Shown one piece after another: positions 32,079 to 43,904 of a stretch of 64,000 bases of DNA. The notes beneath the pieces were generated by a model. It was not told the DNA's origin. It searched no databases and worked only from the letters and a program-made list of their open reading frames with translations. Made by a program: the position numbers and the translations under genes. Source of the DNA: Thinopyrum elongatum. Its lineage: Eukaryota > Streptophyta > Magnoliopsida > Poales > Poaceae. The DNA is taken from positions 72,863,868 through 72,927,867 of the forward strand of contig CM022297.1 in the NCBI GenBank assembly GCA_011799875.1, given 5' to 3'. Every line of letters starts with the position of its first letter. Position 1 is the first letter of the stretch.

Positions 32079-35000
32079 AAGAAATCTCGTCCCGAGATTT
32101 AAGAGGTGGAGTAAGGGGGAAAGAGTTGGTTACGAAATTCTAACAAATCTTCTCGGTCTTGGTTACTCTTCCCGAAGTAGTTGATCCTCTTCGTTGATGT
32201 ATTCATTTCACTGGCTCAGGTCATCCTATTGAAGTCGTCATCCTTTCTTCGGGATATTCATAGTCCTACGAATGCGGTAAGAGGGGAAAACTCTGGAAGA
32301 ACGCATCTCCACAAGGTTGGGCATCCGATGATGAACTCAGGGAAGAAGACATAAATTATTCTCGAGTTGTAATTCATCGAATTCGTTGAGAGCAATATGC
32401 GATGGTACAAAAGTTTCAAACGGGTAGGCAATCATTCGATGCCTAATCAGAAGGTGAAAACGGGTTCAGAGCAACAAAATAAATATTGCGTTTGATACTA
32501 GAATAGATCATCTCCAGGACGGTGGCTCGTGATTTACATACGAAGCCAGGCGTGAGGAATAACTTTGGAAACAGGGGTGTAAAGGAGAGTCAGGTTTTGA
32601 TCCTGTGGAACTGTGGGTTATGGGCCCACCATGTAGGTTAAAAGTAGGAAGGGTGCTGACATCTTGCACGGTCATGATAGCAAGGCAGGTCAGAGGGTAG
32701 CCTGTCAGTTATGTCGGCAACAACATCGGTACCAAGGGCAAGGGATGAAGAGAACCATTTTCCTGTTCGTTAAAACGAGGCGGACCAATAGGCAAAGTTC
32801 TCTTCCACCGGCGGTTACCGGAATGTTAACAACAATAGTAACAGGGTTTTACTGATAGAGTAGTACACCGAGGTGTTTACATAAGCAGGGAATTATCACT
32901 GCTCAGATAATTTAGATTACGAGAAAGGTTAAACAAAACAATGGAAGGGAAAGTTGTGATTAGTATATTAATCCGACAAATGGAAAGGACAAAGTGTTTA
33001 TACCAGCATATCAAGAGTATATCTTTCCTAAGGAAAAGTGGAGCCTGATATACATGATAGGGTAAGTTATGAGGTTTACCCATACAACGGTGTTTGGATA
33101 AGTGATCAAGAAACATTTAGCATTGCGCCTCCAATGTTCTTAATGATGTTCGGAGTACCACAGTCATGCTTTGGGATAGCATTGACATGGTCATCAGGTA
33201 AAGGTCGGACCTTGGGAACACAAAGGATCCATCGGGAATTTTTAGAACATCTCATGCAATTTTTTTTCCAGGAAAAGATGAGGATGTGGCCGATGGGTTC
33301 AGCTACAATCCATCGACATGTCAAAAAGAATGTATTTCCAAAATTATATGAACAAGTTTGTGTTGGGGGAGAGGCAAGAATGTCGTCGATGATAACACAA
33401 ATCATTGAAGGGCAAGGATGGTATTTCTCATCATGAATTCAATTGATAACCGGGAAGAGCTCAGAATATTGATGATGATCATGACAATTTATCAGGTATT
33501 TGTCGAGAGGTTTCATGAAGATGTAATCAATCGGCGATGAGATCAAGTCAAAGGAATGATGAAGCGAAAAGTTATTGGAACCACGGGTACGACACAAACT
33601 CGAAACCAAGCTTGCTGTTCAAGGAGAAATGATATGACGAGGAAGAGCGACATAAGCTTAGCTCATCGTCGAAAATTGTGCTCCTGGAAGAAGGACCAGG
33701 TAGCACAATTAAAATTTAGCACGATAATGATATAGCTGATCAGGCTAGGAATGACTTGAAGGATTATTAAACTCGTAAGCAACAAAAATTACGTAAGAGT
33801 TATTAAATCGGAGTGTGGAATCGGTTCACTTATCAGTGTTCTCGAGTGACTAATAACTCAGAACTCGGGGGAACTCTGAAATCGATGAGAAGCAATACTA
33901 GATGAAGACTCATAGGAAGCAACATAGTTCTTTGTTATTCTCGAGATACCAGAGGGTAATACTCGAAGGAAGATCAAAATAGAGGTTGCGGAGATGCATT
34001 GATCTGCAGAAGACAAGTGCTTTAACTTGTCCGAGAAATGGAATCAAAGGGGAACAATCATGGTCAGAACCACGGTTGCAAAGGACCAAACATAGATACC
34101 AGATGAACTTATAACAAGGGGATTATTATTATTATCACAAGAAGCTTCCATGATAAGTTCCACATCGGGTCCATGGGCATAAACACAAAATTCAAGGTCA
34201 ACTCCCACTTCTTCAATGCATAACCTTCCATTCACTTCTCACTTTCGATGAAGTTGTAGTGTTGAAATTATATATGGCAAAACACCAGAAGAGTATGACT
34301 CGTGAAAACTCTTGGGTTCACACGGATTAGAGAAGGCATAGGTCCAATCCATCGGGGCATCTTAGGAACATTTACCACCAACTTCAATACTACTTAACAC
34401 CAGCTCGAAAGTAGAGCATGGTTCACAAAAAGAGAGGATAATGTTTACCATAGGCATTATGTGTCAGGGGAAAAACTCACGAGAATTTAGAATGTGAAGG
34501 ACACTGTCGGATAATAATCCAACAAAGTATTTGGCAGTCCACAAAGGATCTGATGTGATTATCGGTACTCAACTAGAGGAAGAAAGAATGCAAAGGCATC
34601 GAATTATAGATATATTTGGATAACTTCAAAGCTTAAATACAAAGGAATTATGATTTTCAAATCAGAAGATCAGAAACAGAGGCTCTGATCAAAAGATAAT
34701 TGAGTTGAATCAATATAGATCGACAATCAATCAAGGTTTGATTTGCCAAGAACAAACTCATGTTCGGAGTGACGTCTGAGCTAGAAGGGTGAATGCTAGG
34801 ATCTGATTGAGGATTGCGAGCATTCGCAACATATTGGATCAAAGGACTCGAAACGATAGTGGCAGAGGATGTCAACAGAGATTACTAGAAATATGGAATT
34901 AACCATAATGCAGGCACACAAGACTTTCCAAAGCAATAGGTTGCAAAGGATTCTCGGAAGGTCAAATAGCATTTCGGGGTATTTTTTGAAACACATGAAT

Positions 35001-35535
35001 AACTAGGAATGAAAAAATCCTCGATAAGTGTGAGGAATTATTTGAACATGTATTCATGCGGAAAAGGAGCTGCAAAGCAGCAGGCACAATGGATTCTCGG
35101 AATATCAGAAAGTATTTCAGGGTATCTTGTAATAACAAGAGCAATTGGAAAAGAATGTTTGGACGACAAGTGTATGTAGCTATCCATAGGGATTCATCGG
35201 TGGTAGGGAATTGCAACGGGGAAGGGCACAAGGGTCTCGGGAAAACATCGAAGAGTATCTTCGGAGTCTTCTGGTGAAGCAGGCGATCATCTAGAATGAA
35301 GGGGCTCTCCGGAATGAAGTCGTTATGAGAACTTAGAGTTAGAGTTAGCAAAATCATTTAACCCGAATAGAAGACAGATCAGAATCCCAGAGTATAGGTC
35401 GAGGAATAAAATATCCTAATATTACCCAATGGCGATGTGGGCCCGTCAGCCACACATCCATGTTAGTAAAAGTTTTGCAATGACTAGACTCAACTTCGGA
35501 CAAGGAGTTTGGAAGGAGGATTCCTACAGGCAGTC
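32079..35535 (-). other. Y3 interior, non-coding
   Basis: About 3.5 kb, pyrimidine-rich on the element's sense strand. I see no gag, protease, RT or integrase motif. ORFs of up to 132 residues (33038-33436, plus) match nothing I recognise and lack support. The ends are homologous to the Y1 interior. Confidence 0.75.
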
Positions 35536-35548
35536 GGCTCTGATACCA
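35536..35548 (-). promoter_or_regulatory. Y3 primer-binding site
   Basis: TGGTATCAGAGCC on the minus strand, three bases from the 5' LTR. Confidence 0.9.
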
Positions 35549-35551
35549 ACC

Positions 35552-36585
35552 TGTGACGCCCCCGGCTTAATCGTGCACTAATCATACACGCAAATGCACA
35601 TGATCAAGCCTAAGGACTCACTTGAAGATATCACAACACAACTCTAGACACAAATTAAAATAATACAAGCTTTATATTACAAGCCAGGAGCCTCGAGGGC
35701 TCGAATACATAAGCTCGCTTACAAGCGTCAGTGAAAGCATCAGATATCTGAGTACATATATAAAAGATAAAATAGATAAGCCTTTAAGAAGGCAGGGTAA
35801 AAGAAAACACTACTATCGAAAAGGCGCAGGCCTCCTGCCTGGGACCCTCGGATCCTACTCTTGGTCATCGGCAAGCTCAAAGTAGTAACCACCCTCGGGG
35901 TAGTAGTAGTAGTCATCGGCGGGGGCGGCTGGCTCCGAGGCTCCGTCATCTGGTTGCATCAAAAGGATATGGGGAAAAAGAGGAATCAAAGCAACCGTGA
36001 GTACTCATCCGAAGTACTCAGCAAGCAAGGATCTACACTACATATGCAACATTATCAAAGAAAGACTGTATATGTGGACTGGGCTGCAGAAATGCTAGAA
36101 TAGAGAGAAGGCCTAGTCCTATCGAAGACTAGCATCTTCAGCGGTCTTGCAGCATTAAAAGAGTGTAGATTAGTACGATATAGAGTAGTAGCAGTATTAA
36201 GTATCAACCTCGTCCAGAGATCCTTCCTTGACTCCCTGCGAGAAAGTGATCCCAGAGCTCTAATATCCATTTCTCATCACAAGTATCTAGTTCTAGTTGT
36301 ATCGATCGGGATACAACTCCGAGCGTCCGTTACCGAGGATCCAGCTATGCATAGATTAGTTCTTCCCTGCAGGGGTGCACCAACTTACCCACCACGCTCG
36401 ATTAACTCCGGCTGGACACACTTTGAACATTTTAGTTTTCATGTTTCAGAAAATTGAATTTTGACTTTAAATTTGGATTTGAATTTGAATTGAGTTCGAA
36501 AGCAAATGAGGATTAGCAATAGTAGGAGTGATGACATGGCACCATCAACAGGGGATTACTGTAGCATGATTCTCGGGGTGTTACA
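35552..36585 (-). repeat. Y3 right (5') LTR
   Basis: Pair of 31031-32063, with scattered substitutions and the same internal deletion. Confidence 0.93.
35855..35949 (-). other. Candidate exon C in Y3 right LTR
   Basis: 95 nt, reading DDGASEP ... DDYYYYPEGGYYFE ... DDQE and TAG. Confidence 0.45.
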
Positions 36586-36590
36586 TAGTT

Positions 36591-38731
36591 TTGCAGAGAT
36601 GTGAGCAAACTAATCTTGTCTTGAATTGGGAGAAATGTCACTTTATGGTTAATGAAGGTATTGTCTAGGGGCATAAAATTTCTGAACGAGGTATTGAGGT
36701 GGATAAAGCTAAAGTTGATACAATTGAGGAAATGCCATGTCCTAAAGATATTAAAGGTATTCGTAGTTTCCTTGGTCATGCTGGTTTCTATAGGAGGATC
36801 ATTGAATACTTCTCTAAAATTTCTAGGCCTCTTACTAATCTTTTACAAAAGGATGTTCCATTTCTTTTTGATGATGATTGTGTAGAAGCCTTTGAAACAC
36901 TTAAGAAAGCCTTAACTTTTGCACCTATTGTTGAACCACCTGACTGGAACTTGCCTTTTGAAATCATGTGTGATGCTAGTGATTATGCTATTGGTGCTGT
37001 TCTAGGACAAAGAGTTGATAAGAAATTAAATGTTATTCATTATGCTAGCAAAACTCTAGACAGTACCCAAAGAAATTATGCTACTACTGAAAAAGAATTT
37101 TTAGCAGTTATGTTTGTTTGTGATAAATTCAGATCTTACATTGTTGATTCCAAAGTAATTGTTCACACTGATCATGCTGCTATAAAATATCTTATGGAAA
37201 AGAAAGATGCTATCCTAGATTCATTAGGTGGGTTCTCTTGCTACAAGAATTTGATTTGCATATCACTGATAGGAAAGGAGCTGAGAACCCCGTAGCTGAT
37301 AACTTGTCTAGGTTAGAGAATGTGCTTGATGACCCACTACTTATTGATGATAGCTTTCCTGATGAACAACTAGCTGCTATAAATGTTTCTCATAATACTC
37401 CTTGGTATGCTGACTATGCTAATTACATTGTTGCTAAATACATACCACCTAGTTTTACATACCAACAAAAGAAAAAATTCTTCTATGATTTAAGACATTA
37501 CTTTTGGGATGACCCACATCTTTATAAAGAAGGAGTAGATGGTATTATTAGACGTTATGTACCTGAGCATGAACAGGAACAAATCCTACGGAAATGTCAC
37601 TCCGAAGCTTATGGAGGGAATTATGCGGGAGATAGAACTGCTCACAAGGTATTGCAATCTAGTTTTTATTGGCCTACTCTCTTCAAGGATGCCCGTAAGT
37701 TTGTTTTATCTTGTGATGAATGTCAAAGAATTGGTAATATTGGTAAGCGTAAAGAAATGCCTATGAATTATTCACTTGCTGTTGAACCATTTGATGTTTG
37801 GGGTTTTGATTACATGGGACCATTTCCTTCCTCTAATGGGTATACTCATATTTTGGTTGTTGTTGATTATGTTACTTAGTGGGTGGAAGCTATTCCAACT
37901 AGTATTGCTGATCATAACACTTCCATTAAAATGCTCAAAGAAGTTATTTTCCCAAGGTTTGGAGTCCCTAGATATTTAATGACTGATGGTGGTTCACACT
38001 TTATTCATGGTGCTTTCCGTAAAATGCTTGCTAAATATGATGTTAACCATAGAATTGCATCACCCTATCATCCTCAATCTAGTGGTCAACTTGAACTTAG
38101 CAATGGTGAAATAAAACTGATATTACAAAAAACTGTCAATAGGTCTCGAAAGAATTGGTCTAAGAAATTGGATGATGCACTTTGGGCCTACAGAACATCA
38201 TATAAAAATCCTATGGGTATGTCTCCCTACAAAATGGTTTAAGGAAAAGCTTGTCATTTGCCTCTTGAGCTAGAACATAAAGCATATTGGGCAATTAAAG
38301 AACTCAACTATGATTTCAAACTTGCCGGTGAAAAGAGGTTATTTGATATTAGCTCATTAGATGAATGGAGAACCCAAGCGTATGAAAATGCAAAATTATT
38401 TAAAGAAAAATTTAAAAGATGGCATGACAAAAGAATCCAAAAGCGAGAATTCAAAGTGGGAGAACATGTTCTCTTCTACAACTCTCGTTTTAGATTCTTT
38501 GCAAGAAAACTTCTCTCTAAATGGGAAGGACCATATATCATCGAGGAGGTTTATCATTCTGGAGCCATCAAGATCAATAATGCCAAAGGTACTAACCCGA
38601 AGGTAGTCAATGGGCAAAGAATTGAGCACTATATCTCAGGTACGCCTATTAATGTTGAAAGCAATATTATTCAAACCATAACACTGGAAGAACACATAAA
38701 GGAAACCTTCCGGAACACTTCAGAATACTAA
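36591..38731 (+). pseudogene. Z pol, second part: RT end, RNase H, integrase
   Basis: Resumes the RT thumb (RCEQTNLVLNWEKCHFMV ... FLGHAGFYRR). RNase H follows, with FEIMCDASDYAIGAVLGQ and [13 protein letters not shown]. Integrase has a zinc-finger-like region ([10 protein letters not shown] ... CDECQRIGN, one histidine replaced by N) and a core with [16 protein letters not shown] and HPQSSGQ; its C-terminal part (KAYWAIKELN ... GEHVLFYNSR) is read from 38258. Breaks: TAG at 36666-36668, a frameshift near 37215, TAG at 37877-37879 and TAA at 38240-38242. The order RT, RNase H, integrase shows it is gypsy-type. Similarity of style to Athila-group Triticeae elements is from memory. Confidence 0.93.
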
Positions 38732-38868
38732 AAAAAGAGGACGTCCGTGATACGGTAAGTAAACGGACTCCGAAAAATCCGTAAAAATATTTTTTGGTCA
38801 GTTTTGGAATATTACAAAAATTAGGAAAATAAGAAACAACCAGGAAGGCAACTGAGGAGGGCACAAGA

Positions 38869-38906
38869 CACCAGGGCGCGCCTACCTTGCCTGGCGCGCC
38901 CAGGTG
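38869..38906 (+). promoter_or_regulatory. GC hairpin upstream of an internal TATA box in Z
   Basis: Arms CACCAGGGCGCGCC and GGCGCGCCCAGGTG around a 10-nt loop, one mismatch. TTTATATACC follows at 38979-38988. The same arrangement occurs in the Z, W' and X LTRs. Confidence 0.7.
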
Positions 38907-39051
38907 GGTTGTGCCCACCTCGGGAACCTTCCCGTCTCCGTTTTCCTCCCGTTTGCTTGTTTCCCAAGATAAAAAATCTTTATATACCCCCCAAACGTAT
39001 TGACCACTGTATCACAGAGAAATCTTCTATTCTTCTCTCTTGTAGGGAGAT

Positions 39052-39402
39052 GTGGAACATTATGGTTGGACCACAGAGGAAGAAGAAGACTATGATCTGA
39101 AAGGGAAAGAAGAGACAAGCTCAGAAGAGGATGAAGTTCCATTACCCCAACCTCGGGACATGCACGTGGAATTCAAGAAGTCAAGTCTCCCCAATGAAGT
39201 AAAGAAACCTAAGACCCAGTTTATCCCTTTTCGTCTCTTGCAGGAAAACAAGCAGGAATTTTTCAAAAAGATATTAAAGTTTGAGCAAGAGATCGATGAC
39301 TTGAAGGAGGAAAATTCTATCCTCAAGCGTAAGCTAAGGAAGAAGAATACTACTACCGCATCACCACCACCATCATCATCTTCCCCACCAAAGGAGACTT
39401 GA
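39052..39402 (+). CDS. Small acidic coiled-coil ORF downstream of Z pol
   Basis: A 116-residue frame starting ATGGAACATTATGG. It has a very acidic start (TEEEEDYD, SSEEDE), then a heptad-like stretch (QEFFKKILKFEQEIDDLKEE) that predicts a coiled coil, and a proline/serine tail. It lies where Athila-group elements may carry an extra 3' ORF. I do not recognise the family, and no transmembrane or envelope-like feature is visible. A TATA box and the GC hairpin 70-180 bp upstream suggest it could have its own promoter. TTGTAG at 39040 is a possible splice acceptor just before it. Confidence 0.5.
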   Translation: MEHYGWTTEEEEDYDLKGKEETSSEEDEVPLPQPRDMHVEFKKSSLPNEVKKPKTQFIPFRLLQENKQEFFKKILKFEQEIDDLKEENSILKRKLRKKNTTTASPPPSSSSPPKET

Positions 39403-40973
39403 GTTCATGGTATGGGCACTCCCCTTGGCTTGTGCCAACCTTGGGGGAGGTGCCCCGGTATCGTATCACCACCACTATCTTTGCCTCTGTCTATTTTAGC
39501 TTGATCTTTAGTTATCTTATGATTTAGTTGAATAAAAGTTTAGTTCAATCCTTTCTTTTCGAGTGCTTGCTTAGTGATCTATCTATCTATGTAATCGTGT
39601 TGCGAGATATATAATAAAGAGTAGTTTGAGTTTTTTTTCTTTACTCTTATGTTTCAATAAAAGAAAAGAAAATAAATAAATAAAGGAGATCATATGCTAA
39701 TCTTATGGTAAGTAATGACATCACATAAGGAAAAGTATAAGTGTTAAAATTTGTTGGAGATTGACAAACATAGCATTGGTCAATGATGCAACTCATGAAA
39801 GAATTAATAAGGGAAGATAAGATTCACATGCAAATATACTATCTTGGACATCTTCTATGATTGTGAGCCCCCATTAAATATTATATGTCAAAATTGTTGA
39901 CGTTAGACAACGAAGACAATGTAATGAGTTATGCCTGTTCATATCCACATAGAAGTTATATTGTTGTAGATCCTTCAACATGTGGTGCTTGCTCAACATC
40001 TTTGCTAGCCAAAAATTCTGCACTAAGTAGAGATACTACTTGTGCATCCAAAAACCTTAAACCCAAATTCATGCCTTGAGAGTCCACCATACCTACCTAT
40101 GGATTGAGTAAGATCCTTCAAGTAAGTTGTCATCGGTGCAATAAGGCAATAAAGATTGCTTCTAAAGGTGTTGGATCATTTAGTGTAAGAGAAAATTGAG
40201 CGTTGTACGAACTTGTGATGGCAAAGTAATAAAAGCGATGGACTGCATAATAAAGGTTGCTATCATAAGGGGCAATATAATGTGACATTCTTTTGCATTA
40301 AGGGATTTGGCATACAAACAAAAAGCGCATGGCAACCTCTGCTTCCCTCTGTGAAGGGCCTATCTTTTACTTTTATGTATTTACTTTTATGCATGAGTCA
40401 AAGTATTCTTCCTTATTCCTTTTTATTTTCTCTTTTGGCAAGCATCATGTGGTGAGGAAAGATCTAAGCACATATATCCAGTTGGATATGAGTGAGCATG
40501 AGTTATTATTGTTGACATCACCCTCGAGGTGAATACGTTGGGAGGCGAAACTATAAGTCCCTATCTTCCTATGTGCCCGGTTGAAACTTTTTGCTCATGG
40601 GTATGCTGTAAGTGTTAGCAATCATAGAAGATTATATGATGGTTGAGTATGTGGACTTGCCAAAAGGCTCCGATACATGACCCTTCCTGAAAATATGATG
40701 AATTGTAGTTGCAAAGTTAACAGAGAACATAGTTTGTTGGTTTTCAATAGAGTTTATGCTTTATACTTCAATGTTGTGATGAATTGTTACTTGTTTATGA
40801 AAAGTTATATGATAAAAGTTGTGTGATAAAGTTTTTTGTTAAAAGTTCTTTGCTGCTATAATAATAATCATGATGCTTCTATGTCCGTATTTTGTTTTTA
40901 TCGACACCTCTCTCTCTAAGCATGTGGACATGTTTTTCGATATCGGTTCTTCGCTTGAGGACAAGTGAGGTCT
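39403..40973 (+). other. Z 3' non-coding region with conserved block
   Basis: 1.6 kb between the last ORF and the polypurine tract. A polypurine-like tract (CCTTGGGGGAGG, 39440-39450) lies 40 bp after the stop codon. A conserved block, CTTCCCTCTGTGAAGGGCC (40343-40361), matches W at 45504-45522 and W' at 47663-47681. No ORF is supported. Confidence 0.7.
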
Positions 40974-40987
40974 AAGCTTGGGGGAGT
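40974..40987 (+). promoter_or_regulatory. Z polypurine tract
   Basis: AAGCTTGGGGGAGT directly before the LTR. Confidence 0.9.
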
Positions 40988-42491
40988 TGATACATCCATT
41001 TTGCATCATGATTTCCTACTGTTATTTATAATGTTTTTATGCATAATAATGCTTTTTGGAGTATTTCTAATGCCTTTTCTCTCATAATATGCAAGGTTTA
41101 CACAAAGAGGAAGAATGCCAACAGCTGGAATTCTAGACCTGAAAAAGCTACGTCAGAGTTACCTATTCTGCACATCTCCAAATGAGCTAAAAATTTACAG
41201 AGAATTTTTTTGGAATATATAAAAAATACTGGAGCAAATAACTACCGGAGGGGGGCCACCTGGTGACCACAAGACACCAGGGCGCGCCAGGCCCCCCAGG
41301 CGCGCCCTAGTGGATTGTGCCCAGCACGGCCCACCTCCGGAGCCCATCTACTAGTATATAGGTCATTTTGAAATAGAAAAAACCAGGAGAGGACTTTCGG
41401 GACGAAGCACCACCGTCTCGAGGTGGAACTTGGGCAGGAGCACTTTTGCCCTCCGGCGGAGCGATTCCGCCGAGGGAACTTCCCTCCCAGAGGGGGAAAT
41501 CATCGCCATCGTCATCACCAACAACTCTCTCATCTTTGGGAGGGCCATCTCCATCAAAATCTCCAATAGCACCATCTCCTCTCAAACCCTAGTTCATCTC
41601 TTGTGTTCCATGTTTGTACCGGAACCTCAGATTGGTACCTGTGGGTGACTAGTAGTGTTGATTACATCTTGTAGTTGATTACTATATGGTTTATTTGGTG
41701 GAAGATTATATGTTCAGATCCATTATGATATTTAATACCCCTCTGATCTTGAGCATGATTATCATTTGTGAGTAGTTACTTTTGTTCTTGAGGTCACGGG
41801 AGAAGTCATGTTGCAAGTAATCATGTGAACTTGATATGTGTTCGTTATTTTGATGATATGTATGTTGTGATTCCCTTAGTGGTGTCATGTGAATGTCGAC
41901 TACATGGCACTTCACCATATTTGGGCCTAAGGGAATGTATTGTGGAGTAGTTATTAGATGATGGGTTGCTAGAGTGACAGAAGCTTAAACCCTAGTTTAT
42001 GCGCTACTTCGTAAGGGACCGATTTGGATCCAAAAGTTTAATGCTATGGTTAGATTTTATCTTAATACTTTTCTCGTAGTTGCGGATGCTTGCGAGGGGG
42101 TTAATCATAAGTAGGAGGTTTGTTCAAGTAAGAACAGCACCTAAGCACTGATCCACCCACATATCAAATTATCAAAGTAGCAAACACGAATCAAACCGAC
42201 ATGATGAAAGTGACACGGTGAAATTCCCGTGTACCCTCAAGAACGCTTTGCTTATCATAAGAGACCATTTTGGCCTGTCCTTTGCCACAAAAGGATTGGG
42301 ATACCTTGCTGCACTTTATTTACCATTACCGTTACTTGTCCGTTACAAATTATCTTGCTATCGACTATTTCAGTGCTTGCAGAAAATACCTTGCTAAAAA
42401 CCACTTGTAATTTCCTTCTGCTCCTCGTTGGGTTCGACACTCTTACTTATCGAAAGGACTACGATTGATCCCCTATACTTGTGGGTCATCA
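40988..42491 (+). repeat. Z 3' LTR (1,504 bp)
   Basis: Starts TGATACATCCATTTTGCATC and ends CTTGTGGGTCATCA. It has a GC hairpin at 41275-41312 (arms of 14 bp with one mismatch, 10-nt loop) and TATATA at 41354-41361, 42 bp downstream. The 5' LTR is outside the window. GTGGG after the end is the presumed TSD, unconfirmed. ORFs inside are not conserved. Confidence 0.9.
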
Positions 42492-42894
42492 GTGGGGTCC
42501 ACAGGACCCCACTCACTTACCTCTTTAGCCCACTCCATCTCCTACCTCCAAAAAAATCGTGGTAGCTATCTCTCGTGTTCTTGCTCCCAAACCTGAGATT
42601 TTCGATCTCTTTGCTCGGAGCTCCGTTTCCGAAATTGTTTTGGGGGATTGCTCCTTCGTATGTGACTCCTCTGTTGCTCCAATTAATTTTTTATTTAGTG
42701 GATTATATTTTGCATATTTTGCTGCTCTTGGTGCTACTGAAAATGAGCTTGCATGTTGAATTCTTTGAGTTCTAAGTAGTTTGAATGCTTGATATAGCCT
42801 CTAGGCATTCATGTGAGTAGTTGCTATCAATCTTGTGAAATTTTGTTAACATCTTTTTGTGTTCCAAAAATTTCAGAAATTTGTTCCTAGGAAA
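42492..42894 (+). other. W leader with candidate intron (42658-42876)
   Basis: Homologous to the mirror region of W' (62025-62400). A GTATGT donor (42658) and a TTTCAG acceptor (ends 42876) flank a T-rich 219-bp stretch. W' has the same sites 222 bp apart. The first ATG of the W ORF comes 18 bp after the acceptor. The part of W upstream of 42492 is hidden behind Z. Confidence 0.6.
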
Positions 42895-43904
42895 ATGAAC
42901 TTCTTCAGGATAGGTTCTTCGAGCCCGAGTCCCAAGGGGATTATTGGGGATGCCTTGGACCGTGACCTTAACATTCCGCGTAGGACGGATGTCCGGCCAT
43001 GCGAGTGGCCACACAATGCCTTCATGAATGCAACCAGGTTTCTCCAAGAGTTCACACAATTCATTGCAAATGCCGGGTTGACCGACTTCCTCATAGATGA
43101 GTGTGACCAATATCACATCCTTACAATTTCCTTTGTGCAAAATTTCCATTTCATGCCTAGGCTCGATATTCCCATGGTGCATTTTGATCTATATGCTGAA
43201 CATCATGAGATGCCACTAGCGGAATTTTGTGAGATATGTTTGATTCCCTCTGATGGGGAATTGAGGGAGCCTCGACCAGAGGTGTTTGAGGGTTTCCTCT
43301 GTACTTTCACTGTGGGAGAATATAGGGGCGTGTCGAGAGCCAGAGTTACCAGTTTACATTTTCCTGCTGTGCCCTACTTTGCTTTATTCATAGGGTAATG
43401 TTTGACTGCTAGGGAGGAAGGTGGTATGCTCAGTGCCTCCGACCTCGCCATTTTACGTCGTGCACGTAACAATGATAACACTTATAGCCTTGGAGCTATC
43501 ATTGCATGCCGCCTGCACACCAACAGGACTAGGGGTAAAATTGATGGTGGTATTTATGCTACTTGCCTAGTGAGACGTTTTCATGTTGATATACGCTACA
43601 ATGATTATTTGCTGCCTACAATTTATTTGGATCACCAGTCTATGATAGACCAGCACTTCATTGATGACCCTGAGCCTCCTCACCAATTCATTATAACTTG
43701 GTATTTAGTGAGGATACTCATGATATTATTTCATTGCCTCCACCTTCTTTGTTCGATTCTCATGCCAGGAACGGATACATCATCATGCCACCGGATATTA
43801 CTGCTTACAAGAACGAGTTGGCTGCGGCAGAGAACGAGGCCCAAGCTTGGGACGCTCAGCCCAGCCACTTTCCTACCGGACCCGATGGCTACTACGGGTG
43901 GTGA
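42895..43904 (+). pseudogene. W ORF1-like protein, broken
   Basis: Begins MNFFRIGSSSPS after the candidate intron and runs about 335 residues to YYGW. Recognisable blocks shared with the W' protein are EFCEICLIPSDG, GVSRARVTSLHFPAVPYFALF, YSLGAIIACRLHTN and GGIYATCLV. An in-frame TAA follows FALFIG (43396-43398), and a frameshift near 43700 moves the last 65 residues to another frame. I take it for the ORF1/gag-like protein found in Athila-group plant retrotransposons (possibly the ATHILA ORF-1 family), but this is from memory of the motif style. No zinc knuckle, protease or pol is present. Confidence 0.65.

Larger units (their letters stand above)
31031..36585 (-). mobile_element. Y3: Y-group element with short LTRs
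   Basis: LTRs 31031-32063 and 35552-36585 (1,033 and 1,034 bp), interior 32064-35551. On the minus strand it starts TGTAACACCCCGAG and ends GGGGGCGTCACA. The 3' half of the LTR is the same as in Y1/Y2 (GTGTGTCCGGCCGGAG onward). The GC-rich leader, exon B and stem-loop array are missing, and both LTRs share the same deletion, so it was present before the element transposed. No gag or pol. The interior keeps primer site and polypurine tract. Confidence 0.92.

Noticed and set aside
33038..33436. 132-residue plus ORF in Y3's interior
   Set aside because: Antisense to the element, no recognisable domain, no second copy to support it.
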